Below the pieces are notes generated by a model that saw only the letters and a list, made by a program, of their open reading frames with translations, was not told the DNA's origin and ran no database searches. Below, one piece after another: positions 13,010 through 22,700 of a DNA stretch of 64,000 bases; positions within the stretch are counted from its first letter, which is position 1; every line of letters begins with the position of its first letter. This stretch comes from Flectonema sp. DT1601 (taxonomy: Eukaryota > Euglenozoa > Diplonemea > Diplonemida > Diplonemidae). The stretch covers positions 434,001 through 498,000 of the forward strand of contig OZ025833.1 in the NCBI GenBank assembly GCA_964019425.1, read 5' to 3'. The position numbers and the translations under genes are program-made.

Positions 13010-13615
13010 CTATTTCAGGACGCGAGAACCAAACTTTTTCATACCCATTTGTTTTCCAGAATTTAGTAATTGCACTCTAAGCATTGCAATACCGAATAGA
13101 TTCGATACAAACACAGCTGGAAACAACACGGCACCAACAGTAACCATTGCGACAGGAACAGAAACAGCTAGAAGTGTAAAATATTCCTCTGTACGAATGT
13201 CAAAAGACCCGTAAGTTGATTGCAAGCCACTCGTGACTAGAGCTGGGCCGGTTATCGCTCCCGTCATCGCGGAAATCAGTAGTGGAGGTCTCCACAGTAA
13301 TACTCTTGGTATCCTCTTACTCGAAAGAATTTCAGAAAAGTACCTGGAATATAACTTATGGTTAACTCTACACGATATGAGGAAACCCCCGTATAGAGGA
13401 ACTCCTGGCAGTACCTTGTCAATCCACTCTCCAGGTCTGTCTACCCAATCACCCGTATCGTTGAAGTGACCCGCTTCTAGTCTGTTACCAGAGGTTTCAA
13501 TTATAGAATTCATTTCATTTCCCTTAATGAAATTAGCCAGGAATGACGTGGCCACTCCAATGGTAAACGATCCAGCCATTGCAGATGATATTGCACCCAG
13601 AGTTGGTGCGGTCAT
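13010..13615 (-). CDS. Unrecognised multi-pass membrane protein
   Basis: A single-exon frame of 201 residues with about four hydrophobic stretches (near residues 5-30, 110-135, 145-165 and 165-185), rich in Ala, Gly, Ser and Thr, ending in a basic tail. Composition is ordinary and free of homopolymer artefacts, which supports a real gene. It sits 162 bp upstream of the FYVE start on the same strand. I do not recognise the family; an organelle membrane protein is possible. An internal candidate 3' splice site exists, but using it would break the frame. Confidence 0.6.
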   Translation of the reverse strand: MTAPTLGAISSAMAGSFTIGVATSFLANFIKGNEMNSIIETSGNRLEAGHFNDTGDWVDRPGEWIDKVLPGVPLYGGFLISCRVNHKLYSRYFSEILSSKRIPRVLLWRPPLLISAMTGAITGPALVTSGLQSTYGSFDIRTEEYFTLLAVSVPVAMVTVGAVLFPAVFVSNLFGIAMLRVQLLNSGKQMGMKKFGSRVLK

Positions 13616-14297
13616 ATTGTTATTATTTTTTTTTAAAAAAAAAAAAAACTGTAAAAAAAAAAGTGTAATTACTATCTTTATTTTATTTTTTTTGGAATCT
13701 TATTTGTTCATTACTAATAAAACAATGAAAGTAAAAATAACAAAAAAAAAAAAAAAAAAAAAACGTATGTATATTCGGATAAAAATCGTAATAAAAATCG
13801 TAATAGGAACGATTTCAACGTACAACTAACTCATGCATAAACACGATTGAGTATCCTCTGATCATTAAGCTAGAAAAGGAGAAAAAAAAAGAGAGATGAA
13901 AGAGAGAGAATAAAAAAAAGAGCAGGGGAAAATATGGGTATCAGAAACCTGAAGTAAATAGTTAGTTAGCAAAATACAAACTGATGGGTAGCCCGCATCA
14001 GTAAGGACCCAATCGCGGAGATTGTAGTATTTACTTATATAAAGTTAACCGATTTAATTTTACTTTTTTAGTTTTACTTTTTATTTGTACGTAACGTTTG
14101 TTTTTCTCTATTTTTTTTTTTTTAAAAAAACAGAATTTGGAGATAGAAAACGAAGGAAGAAAAAAAAAAAATAGTAATAAATACTACCTTATCTGGTTGG
14201 AAACAAACATTTCCTTTTTAAAAAAAAAAAAATCGAAATAAAATGATGTGTTTGTGAGAGAAATATTGAGTTTGGGATTTGGGATTTAAAGAAATTA
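13616..14297. other. Intergenic with double-hairpin motif copy B
   Basis: A/T-rich. At 13981-14024 there are two adjacent potential stems, CTGATG/CATCAG and CAATC-GCGGA-GATTG, the second preceded by GACC as in the copy at 6045. No gene is seen. Confidence 0.4.
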
Positions 14298-14909
14298 TCA
14301 TCCAAGTGCAGCAAGTGCTTTGACTAAAGTGAGGATAGTGTCAGCAACAAGTTCATCACCCGATTTGGTCGTAAGAAGATCGGACTTCACTGCTAAAAAA
14401 TCTTTTTTTATCAAATCTTTTTTTGCTTTCAACTCAGCTAACCTAGCTTTCTGATCATCAGACTTCGATTCCAGAATTTCTAATTCCATCTCGCGAAACT
14501 TTTCTTTTATCATATCGCCTATTTCTTTCAACTCGGCCATCCTTACTTTCAGATCTGGGATCACAACAGGTGAACTATAATAATCATGTGGTACCAACCA
14601 ATCCATAACAACATTAAATGTGCTAACAAAGATAAAACTACACGCAAGTCCAATAACTGCTAAGACGAGATGCACTACATGCCAATTTACAACCTTCATA
14701 GTAACTACTAAAGTCTTCGTGATTACATGAACCATGGGGTAGTTGCTCGTTAGATTTAAAACACGTGAACCAAACTCTGTCGATTCCTGAGTAGCTTCAG
14801 GATAAGTTTTTTTCACAAACGTGGATTTGACTGCTGCTGGAGGACTGTCTTGCCTCAGGTATCTACACAATCCCTTTCGTATTGTGTAAGGTCTAATGCG
14901 ATTAATCAT
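14298..14909 (-). CDS. Membrane-anchored coiled-coil protein, possibly mitochondrial
   Basis: A single-exon frame of 203 residues. The N-terminus is basic and lacks acidic residues for about 20 positions, like a mitochondrial presequence. Hydrophobic stretches follow at about 60-75 and 79-108, then a charged helix (about 120-190) with repeated MAELK/LAELKAKKDLIKK segments typical of a coiled coil. It is probably anchored in a membrane with the coiled coil on one side. The family is not recognised. A dispersed repeat lies just upstream at 14964-15120. Confidence 0.6.
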   Translation of the reverse strand: MINRIRPYTIRKGLCRYLRQDSPPAAVKSTFVKKTYPEATQESTEFGSRVLNLTSNYPMVHVITKTLVVTMKVVNWHVVHLVLAVIGLACSFIFVSTFNVVMDWLVPHDYYSSPVVIPDLKVRMAELKEIGDMIKEKFREMELEILESKSDDQKARLAELKAKKDLIKKDFLAVKSDLLTTKSGDELVADTILTLVKALAALG

Positions 14910-14963
14910 TGTGGAGGCTTATTGCCTGAGGAAAAAAAAAAAAAAAGAAATACTTTTAATTTA

Positions 14964-15120
14964 TAATAATTTTCAGTCAAAAATCAAAAAAAGAGCAAAA
15001 TTTCGGACAACAAACAAGTTGGTTTCAGGCTAAGATTAAAAACGATCGTTCTTTTCGGACCATTCTCCTTACCCAGCCCTCTTCAGCGAAGAAAGCAAGG
15101 GGGACACTGCAGTGTCAGGT
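14964..15120. repeat. Dispersed ~157-bp SINE-like repeat, copy 1
   Basis: Nearly identical over about 150 bp to 23016-23175. It contains the palindrome GACACTGCAGTGTC at one end and an A/T-rich other end. It is flanked by similar sequences at 14948-14963 (AAATACTTTTAATTTA) and 15121-15136 (AAATACTTTAAGTTAA), which look like an imperfect target-site duplication. No reading frame is conserved. A short retroposon is the likeliest class. Confidence 0.55.
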
Positions 15121-15136
15121 AAATACTTTAAGTTAA

Positions 15137-15798
15137 GAAGCTTACTTTTTGACTTTCTACCCCTCTTCATCATCTACCAAAGGAATCACCTGTGAAGGGA
15201 AAATAACAATTCAAAGAAAAAAAGAAAACAACAGATTAAATTTAAAAAAAAAAAAAAAAATTAAAAAAAAAGTTTACACCTCTGTTAGTATTATCCAAAA
15301 GCAGGACATGAGTATTTCACCGCTACGATAGATGAATGATTTGCGTTCTGAGTAGGTAATACACAAGAGAACCCAAAAACAGCGACAACAAATCAAAAAA
15401 TGAAAAAAAAAAAAGAAAAATGGGTGGGGAGTTGGGAAACAATAATCGACCCATTCAAAAAAAAAGAACAAATAATCTGCAGCAGTTTTCTTTATTTGTA
15501 AAAAAAAGCGATTGCAAAAATGAACTTGCTCACGATGTAATCAATAATAACACTTTACTCGCTATTAATGGAAGTTCCTTATTTGCAGAGGTTAGGAAGC
15601 TGTAAGACTTGATTGACTAGCCCACACGACTAGCTGTCAGACTTATTTTTTTTTTTTTTTTTTTCCCTTTCAGTTGCTCAACAAACGATACTAAGGGAAA
15701 AAATAAATAAAAAAAAATTGCAAGTTTTAAATACGTTTCAGCTACCGCGTGATTATATTGTTGGATGGTGTATAAGTCAGGCCGATTAATTTTCCTTT

Positions 15799-15829
<31 letters not shown>

Positions 15830-16403
15830 AAAAAAAAAAAAAAAAAAACGAACAAATTTGAATAAAAAAGTACCAAAACAAACAAAAAAGTAATTTCAAA
15901 AAAAAAAAAGGAAAGAAAACCCGATGATTGGAGACTTGTTCACGGCAGAAATACCATTTTTACGGGGCACTACAAACTCAAAGCAGAGAACACCAAGTAG
16001 GTTGGTGATGCTTGTCAGTATCAGTGATTAATACTTTCTTTAAAGTTAAAAACATACGAACAGATATTCTTTGATAGTTTGCGCTCTAAACAACGAGGGT
16101 GCTGCCAGTAAATACTCCCGTGAGCGGTGAACAAGTCCACAAATCAGTTTTTCGTGAGTTTTAAATCACCAAAACAAAAGACGCAAAAAAGATTAATTCG
16201 TACCTTCTCTCTAGCTGGTTGCTAATATAATTTATATAAAAAAAAAGAAAATAAAAAAGAAACCTGTCATCACAGTCAGTGAGAAAACACTTTCGATTTG
16301 TTCCATCGCAAGATTTTTTTTGGAAAGAAAAAAAAAAGAAAAGAAAAGAAAAAAATAAATAAATAAATATGTACGAAATCAAAACACTTCGTCGATCGTG
16401 TTG

Positions 16404-16437
<34 letters not shown>

Positions 16438-16680
16438 CAAAACCAAAAAAAAAACCTGTAATATATCAATCAATTATTTAAAAAGAAAGAACGGAGGGGA
16501 AGACGCACAATAATAGAAAAGGATCCGCGAGTTTTCTGTTTTGAGTTTTTTTTCAATATTTCTTTTGCTCTTCTTTCAATGAATCTTCACAGATTCACTA
16601 AAGTACCTCTGGATCTCATCCACTGCCATCTGTAAGTTCTTACAGTTGTATTGCAACACAGATTGTTAACTTTACCCACC
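15137..16680. other. Intergenic, low complexity
   Basis: Long A/T runs (15249-15260, 15800-15822, 15828-15848, 16403-16435). No supported gene; the frames here are poly-Lys or poly-Phe artefacts. Confidence 0.55.
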
Positions 16681-18942
16681 TTACTTGTCATCATCACCCG
16701 TGAGGTCTAACTTACGTACGGGAGTGCTCGGATCATCTTTGCGAAGGGAGGCTTTGAATTTTGTAATAGCTTGTAGCGTTCCTTTACCATCTTCTTTCTT
16801 GTTGGATTGTACGAATCCAGCTTGTTGAAGTGAAGATGTGATTAAAGACACCTGCTGAAGGATAACTTCAAGTTTTTGTCTTTCTGGGGTGTCAGCCTCT
16901 CTGTCAAAAACCTCAGATTTCCGATCAAACATAAAATTTTCGAGAAATTCCCACTCCTCTGTAGACCAATCAATTTTCGACTTTAGTTCTTTCTTCAATA
17001 AGGTGTCTTTATAAAACGGTCCAGCTTTATATTGTTTTAATTTTTCATAAATGACTTTTGTTAGCGTATTTTGTAACTCTGTCCTAGCAGCTTGCTGAGC
17101 TTTACTTTCAGCTGCAGGACTATCACGACAACAATGAAGTTTCGTAATTTTTTTTTGAAGCCATTTCATTATTGCGATGTCTTTCTGACCTGCTTTTGCT
17201 TTTACCGCAGCCAAAGATTCGTTTATAATAGCGAGAATCATGTTGAGGAGAATACACCAAGCGATGAACGTATAAGACACTAAATAAATTGTTGCCGCCC
17301 AAGTATTTTGCTGAGCATTACGCATTCTGTAGTAAACATCTGATGGAAAGTCACCAATTAAATGTCTCAAGAGAGTACCACACGATGAGACAAAAGATTG
17401 ATATTCATCAAGGTAGTATCCGAAAAGAAGATGACCAAGGATACCGTAGGCAAATACTACAATACTCATCATCATAACAACACTTAATAGCTCACCTAGC
17501 GCTCTCTCAACCGTCTCTACTAAGAGAAACAATCTTGGATTGTACTGTGTAAATCTAAACAACCCACCAATCGCTAAAGCACATGCAAATCCATAACAAT
17601 TCCAACTTGTTTCATACCAGTGAGAATACGCGGCTAACGATCCCCACATGTCTTCAACGTTGTTGAATTTCTCATCTTTCAATGTTAATGTTATATGCCA
17701 ACAGTACCATCGGTAACCGTAAGTAACCATAAACAGGATCATGTCTCCCAGAGCGTAGGTGTTCCAGAAGGCAAAAAAAGTTAATATTTCTCCGTGAAGC
17801 CTCCAATTACGAACTAGTGTTTGACCCAATCGAAAAAAAATATAAACAAAATAAACTGTCACTACGATGTCAAGAATGAATATAGCAACTCCAGTAGGTC
17901 CTGACTGCAATGATAGGAATTTAAACGGAATAATTCGGCTTTGGGGAACCCAAAGTCCTCCGGAGTTTATTTCACAAAAAGCAGTAAAATATTGAAAAAC
18001 GTCGTAGTTTCGGTTTAAAAACATTATCTCAACGCTTATAAGCCTGGTAGCATCATCAATAAAACCCCCATTACGCATAGCCATGACTTCGGCATGTGCA
18101 TCTTCTTGAGTCTTATTGTCGACTCTCAGCAGTTGAACAAATGACTTATCGCTGTATCTGTAGTTGTGAAATTGTCCTGCTAGCTCAACGAAATCTAATT
18201 TTGAATCTGTTGAACCTAAAGACACGAATTGAGATTGGTTACCATAAGCCTCTGTTGATAACGTACAAGAGAAAACATCACAGTGATAGTCAGGATAGCA
18301 GTATGCTGGTAAGTATTTTCTTATGTCCGACGATACTCCATTGTACGCTTCTATCTCATCGCAAGTTTTTCTCTCTACACGATATTGACGAAATACAATA
18401 AACCCCAATGGTTTGTTGTAGGTATTCACAACAGTGTTTCCTTGGTCATCCCACATCGCTGTTATTAAAGGTTGTTTTACCCATTGCCAAAACTCATATT
18501 CTGTTGTTATATCCCAAAAAGTTTTTTTAAAAGGAAGATCATCCGAGATTGGGAAATTACCGTCGAGGAGGGTTTCGGAAACCCCTTCGAGAGTTCGATG
18601 GATGTTCGCGTCGTATTGCTCAGATCTTGAAATCATGACAACGATTAACATGAATAGTAAGAATGTGCAATAAGGAAACAATTCCTTAAAAATAAATCCC
18701 TTGTTCACTTCTCTCTGAAAAAGTTTCAATAATTTTTCCATTTTAACGTCGTCGTCCTCAAACCGAGCAATTCCACTCAAAGCCTCGTGTGCTAATTTTC
18801 CCCATTTCGCTGCTGTGGTAGGTGACATATCTGGACTTGAGTCACTCTTTGTAGGCTCGTCTGTTTTTCTCTCCATCTCACGTTCATCATCGGTGATGAC
18901 ACTCCCCGGTAGGATAACATCTACATTGACTTCATTACTCAT
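16681..18942 (-). CDS. Polycystin-2-like (PKD2/TRPP family) cation channel
   Basis: An intronless frame of 753 residues. The first membrane segment is at about 84-106, followed by a large extracellular polycystin/TOP-type domain with cysteines (about 107-370), five more membrane helices (about 375-625), a pore loop near residue 530 (LLRHLIGDFPSD, compare the LLGDF pore of PKD2) and a last helix reading ILLNMILAIINES, a PKD2 hallmark. The cytoplasmic tail has no obvious EF-hand and ends in an acidic DDDK. PKD2 channels conduct Ca2+ and other cations, often in flagella. Length is normal for a compact family member. It is one of the two large channel-like membrane proteins in the window (the other is at 25212). 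Confidence 0.88.
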   Translation of the reverse strand: MSNEVNVDVILPGSVITDDEREMERKTDEPTKSDSSPDMSPTTAAKWGKLAHEALSGIARFEDDDVKMEKLLKLFQREVNKGFIFKELFPYCTFLLFMLIVVMISRSEQYDANIHRTLEGVSETLLDGNFPISDDLPFKKTFWDITTEYEFWQWVKQPLITAMWDDQGNTVVNTYNKPLGFIVFRQYRVERKTCDEIEAYNGVSSDIRKYLPAYCYPDYHCDVFSCTLSTEAYGNQSQFVSLGSTDSKLDFVELAGQFHNYRYSDKSFVQLLRVDNKTQEDAHAEVMAMRNGGFIDDATRLISVEIMFLNRNYDVFQYFTAFCEINSGGLWVPQSRIIPFKFLSLQSGPTGVAIFILDIVVTVYFVYIFFRLGQTLVRNWRLHGEILTFFAFWNTYALGDMILFMVTYGYRWYCWHITLTLKDEKFNNVEDMWGSLAAYSHWYETSWNCYGFACALAIGGLFRFTQYNPRLFLLVETVERALGELLSVVMMMSIVVFAYGILGHLLFGYYLDEYQSFVSSCGTLLRHLIGDFPSDVYYRMRNAQQNTWAATIYLVSYTFIAWCILLNMILAIINESLAAVKAKAGQKDIAIMKWLQKKITKLHCCRDSPAAESKAQQAARTELQNTLTKVIYEKLKQYKAGPFYKDTLLKKELKSKIDWSTEEWEFLENFMFDRKSEVFDREADTPERQKLEVILQQVSLITSSLQQAGFVQSNKKEDGKGTLQAITKFKASLRKDDPSTPVRKLDLTGDDDK

Positions 18943-19899
18943 ATTCGCTGATAATATAATTAGAGTAAGTAAGACATTAGTACCAACACGTCTGTTGTCA
19001 AAAAAGGAGGTAACTTTTGTCGTATTGCTGATGCTTGCTGACGGGGGGAAAAACTAAAATTACTTTAAAATCTTTTTTAAAAAAAAAAAGGAAAAAAACA
19101 GTTCGAAAAGAGTAAATACTATCGCAGTATCCCCTCATAAGTTTTAATTATTTCCAAGTCGGTGTAGACTCCGAAGCGGAATGCCCGCTGAAAGAGTATA
19201 TTGACCGTACGTACGTAAGCAAGCAGCTGGGATGTTGTTGCTCTCTATTCAAACAGGCTAGTTGCGAAATACTTCTACAAGAAGCAGAAGACGTTCAAGC
19301 CCGAGGAATGGGAAAATCCCTCCTCGGCTTTCATCCTAGGCTTCATAATAATCCTTAGAAATAAAAAAGAAAAAAAAATCAAAAAAATTAAAAACCAGAG
19401 GAAGGGGGATGCATAGAGAAGCTACCTAAGCTTCCTACAACTCACCACAGTCAGTGACAACCACCTGTTTTTAGTTTGGTTTTTTTTTTTTTTTTTTTAA
19501 TTGAAGAAAAAAGGAACTCCTTCTTCCCGTCTCAGTAGTCCAACAAAACAAACAAATAAACGAAATACCACGTACCTTCTTTGCGTTAATATGAGTGAAG
19601 GGAATTACGTAAATATCGATCTCAAATATCTGAGATGCTGCTTGCTAACTGCCTCACGTAAAAATAAAAATAAAAGAACCCAATTAAGAATAGCTTTACT
19701 TTGAGTGACGTACTTTTTTTTATCAAAGAAACTATCCGAAGTATTATCGTGCGAAGTCCCTGTCAATGCCAGGGGAATGCGGCCACATCTCCGTACATTA
19801 AATAACTAATAAACTAAAAGTGAAAAATTTAAAAAGATAAAAATAAAAGGGGGGGATTCACAAAAGAAAACCCCCCCTCAATAGCTCACAGCGGAGTGC
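18943..19899. other. Intergenic, right part duplicated at 21782-22089
   Basis: Holds no gene. From about 19590 onward it is nearly identical to the region left of the third cyclophilin gene, including the G-run/C-run hairpin. Confidence 0.55.
19849..19877 (-). other. G-run/C-run hairpin 3' of cyclophilin copy 1
   Basis: Seven G and seven C separated by 15 A-rich bases, 22 bp past the stop codon in gene direction. The arrangement repeats at 22040-22067. It is a potential mRNA 3' structure. Confidence 0.4.
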
Positions 19900-20521
19900 T
19901 TAGAGCTGTCCACAGTCAGCGATGGCGACCTGTTTTTTTTTGTGTTTCCATTAGCCTCAGTTGTCACAGTGTTGTAAAGCACAGACGCAGTTACCCAAAA
20001 ACACGGCGACCACAATCTAATAACCAATAACTTATCAATAATATTAAATCACATACTGGCTTTGAGGTCTTTCCGCTCGATGAACCAACAGCCTCGATGG
20101 CCTTGACGATGTTCATTCCCTCAACAACGTTTCCGAAGACAACGTGCTTTCCGTCCAACCATGGGGTTGGGACAGTGCACAAGAAGAACTGGGATCCGTT
20201 GGTTCCTGGACCAGCGTTGGCCATCGACAAAACACCAGGACCAGTGTGCTTCAACTGGAAGTTCTCGTCAGCAAACTTCTCTCCGTAGATCGACTTTCCT
20301 CCGGTACCGTTGTGGTTGGTGAAGTCACCTCCCTGGCACATGAAGTCAGTGATGACTCTGTGGAAGCTGCATCCCTTGTATCCGTATCCCTTCTCTCCAG
20401 TGCAAAGAGCACGGAAGTTCTCGGCGGTCTTTGGGACGACGTCGTCACGGAGTTCCATCACGATACGACCGGCTGGGGCTCCACCGACGGTCATGTCAAA
20501 GAAAACCTTTGAGTTTGGCAT
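19900..20521 (-). CDS. CYPA: Cyclophilin A-type peptidyl-prolyl isomerase, copy 1 (2 exons)
   Basis: Exons 20521-20057 and 19929-19900 (intron 20056-19930) give 164 residues. Cyclophilins catalyse cis-trans isomerisation of peptide bonds before proline. The active-site set is complete and falls at the same numbers as human cyclophilin A: Arg55, Phe60, Met61, Gln63, Phe113, Trp121 and His126. Trp121 implies cyclosporin binding. There is no targeting signal, so it is cytosolic. Exon 2 supplies only VAIADCGQL, the classic C-terminus, which confirms the splice. The intron ends in an A run before CAG. Copies 2 and 3 encode the same exon 1 protein. Confidence 0.95.
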
Positions 20522-20549
20522 TGTTGTAATTAAGAAGTGTGAAGAATGT
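20522..20549 (-). promoter_or_regulatory. Conserved 28-nt leader with AG acceptor, cyclophilin copy 1
   Basis: In gene direction the sequence upstream of the start is pyrimidine-rich, then CAG (20552-20550), then a 28-nt leader starting ACATTC. The leader is the same in all three copies apart from one base, whereas upstream sequence has diverged in copy 2. It is a candidate trans- or cis-splice acceptor. Confidence 0.4.
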
Positions 20550-20951
20550 CTGAAGAAGGAGGAACAAATTATACGAACATCACACTAATGGATTAATTTA
20601 CTACTCCAGAACAGAAGTTGTGATCAGCTTTGATACTTAAACATCTCTCACCTGACTCTGGGTGTTGTTTAGGTCTCAGTGACAACCCGCTATCACATTA
20701 CAAATGAAGCCTGCAGGGAATTGAATTAAATAACAACTTACTTGACTTAACTAAGTGTGGACATAAAAGTGGAGGATTATCCTTAATGGAAGCTGCTTCT
20801 TCATAATACCATTGACGCCCTCAAATAAAAAAGTTATTTAAGTAAAAAATAGAAAAAAATACCAGGACATTTAACCCTACCTTATTTTTCTTTATTTTTT
20901 TTTTTTTCAGTTTCTTTCTCGAATTCTCTATTTGCCTTCCTAACGGAGTGC

Positions 20952-21575
20952 TTAGAGCTGTCCACAGTCAGCGATGGCGACCTGTTTTTTTTTTGTGTTT
21001 CCATTAGCCTCAGTTGTCACAGTGTTGTAAAGCACAGACGCAGTTGCCCAAAAAACACGGCGACCACAATCTAATAACCAATAACTTATCAATAATATTA
21101 AATCACATACTGGCTTTGAGGTCTTTCCGCTCGATGAACCAACAGCCTCGATGGCCTTGACGATGTTCATTCCCTCAACAACGTTTCCGAAGACAACGTG
21201 CTTTCCGTCCAACCATGGGGTTGGGACAGTGCACAAGAAGAACTGGGATCCGTTGGTTCCTGGACCAGCGTTGGCCATCGACAAAACACCAGGACCAGTG
21301 TGCTTCAACTGGAAGTTCTCGTCAGCAAACTTCTCTCCGTAGATCGACTTTCCTCCGGTACCGTTGTGGTTGGTGAAGTCACCTCCCTGGCACATGAAGT
21401 CAGTGATGACTCTGTGGAAGCTGCATCCCTTGTATCCGTATCCCTTCTCTCCAGTGCAAAGAGCACGGAAGTTCTCAGCGGTCTTTGGGACGACGTCGTC
21501 ACGGAGTTCCATCACGATACGACCGGCTGGGGCTCCACCGACGGTCATGTCAAAGAAAACCTTTGAGTTTGGCAT
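20952..21575 (-). CDS. CYPA: Cyclophilin A-type peptidyl-prolyl isomerase, copy 2 (2 exons)
   Basis: Exons 21575-21111 and 20981-20952 give the same 164-residue enzyme as copy 1. The coding difference seen in exon 1 is silent (a G/A change near 21479). Its 129-bp intron is a multiple of three without a stop, so an unspliced message would encode a 207-residue protein with a 43-residue insertion before VAIADCGQL. That is probably accidental, since the introns of copies 1 and 3 do not allow it. Its flanks differ from those of copies 1 and 3. Confidence 0.95.
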   Translation of the reverse strand: MPNSKVFFDMTVGGAPAGRIVMELRDDVVPKTAENFRALCTGEKGYGYKGCSFHRVITDFMCQGGDFTNHNGTGGKSIYGEKFADENFQLKHTGPGVLSMANAGPGTNGSQFFLCTVPTPWLDGKHVVFGNVVEGMNIVKAIEAVGSSSGKTSKPVCDLILLISYWLLDCGRRVFWATASVLYNTVTTEANGNTKKKQVAIADCGQL

Positions 21576-21603
21576 TGTTGTGATTAAGAAGTGTGAAGAA
21601 TGT
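21576..21603 (-). promoter_or_regulatory. Conserved 28-nt leader with AG acceptor, cyclophilin copy 2
   Basis: Same leader as the other copies (ACATTC... to the start codon). The CAG is at 21606-21604, preceded by CCATTTT, and similarity to copies 1 and 3 stops immediately upstream. Confidence 0.4.
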
Positions 21604-22039
21604 CTGAAAATGGTAACGACAATGACAATGTAAGTCTTTTAATAATGTTGGGTAGTTCCGGATTACGACCTGCTTCATGCAGTGGACAATCTCACTTATT
21701 GGTAACTTACTCAAGCAGCCATGATGTTGTTCTTTATTATCAATACTTATGTGAGCACTTATTCTGAGAACTGTACTAAATATGAGTGAAGGGAATTACG
21801 TAAATATCGATCTCAAATAACTGAGAGCTGCTTGCTAACCACCTCACGTAAAAATAAAAATAAAAGAACCCAATTAAGAATAGCTTTACTTTGAGTGACG
21901 TACTTTTTTTTATCAAAGAAACTATCCGAAGTATTATCGTGCGAAGTCCCTCTCAATGCCAGGGGAATGCGGCCACATCTCCGTACATTAAATAACTAAT
22001 AAACTAAAAGTGAAAAATTTAAAAAGATAAAAATAAAAA

Positions 22040-22067
22040 GGGGGGATTCACAAAAGAAAACCCCCCC
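22040..22067 (-). other. G-run/C-run hairpin 3' of cyclophilin copy 3
   Basis: Six G and seven C around the same A-rich loop as at 19849-19877, at the same distance past the stop codon. Confidence 0.4.
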
Positions 22068-22089
22068 TCAATAGCTCACAGCAGAGTGC

Positions 22090-22700
22090 TTAGAGCTGTC
22101 CACAGTCAGCGATGGCGACCTGTTTTTTTTGTGTTTCCATTAGCCTCAGTTGTCACAGTGTTGTAAAGCACAGACGCAGTTGTCGCGACCACAATCTAAT
22201 AACCAATAACTTATCAATAATATTTAATTACATACTGGCTTTGAGGTCTTTCCGCTCGATGAACCAACAGCCTCGATGGCCTTGACGATGTTCATTCCCT
22301 CAACAACGTTTCCGAAGACAACGTGCTTTCCGTCCAACCATGGGGTTGGGACAGTGCACAAGAAGAATTGGGATCCGTTGGTTCCTGGACCAGCGTTGGC
22401 CATCGACAAAACACCAGGACCAGTGTGCTTCAACTGGAAGTTCTCGTCAGCAAACTTCTCTCCGTAGATCGACTTTCCTCCGGTACCGTTGTGGTTGGTG
22501 AAGTCACCTCCCTGGCACATGAAGTCAGTGATGACTCTGTGGAAGCTGCATCCCTTGTATCCGTATCCCTTCTCTCCAGTGCAAAGAGCACGGAAGTTCT
22601 CGGCGGTCTTTGGGACGACGTCGTCACGGAGTTCCATCACGATACGACCGGCTGGGGCTCCACCGACGGTCATGTCAAAGAAAACCTTTGAGTTTGGCAT
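22090..22700 (-). CDS. CYPA: Cyclophilin A-type peptidyl-prolyl isomerase, copy 3 (2 exons)
   Basis: Exons 22700-22236 and 22119-22090 (intron 116 bp) give the same 164-residue enzyme as copies 1 and 2, with all catalytic residues. Exon DNA is almost identical to copy 1 (one silent change near 22367). A 28-nt leader with the shared AG boundary lies at 22701-22728. The tandem array probably raises dosage of one housekeeping protein, as in organisms that lack strong single-gene promoters. Confidence 0.95.

Larger units (their letters stand above)
19590..20558. repeat. Segmental duplication unit A (cyclophilin gene and flanks)
   Basis: About 970 bp nearly identical to 21782-22737, covering the 3' flank, both exons, the intron and the short 5' leader. 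The middle cyclophilin copy shares only the gene body and leader. Copies 1 and 3 therefore come from a later duplication than copy 2, or were converted over a longer tract. Confidence 0.75.

Noticed and set aside
13346-13416. Intron inside the 13010-13615 gene
   Set aside because: The candidate GT...CAG is 71 bp, would shift the frame, and does not start GTATG.
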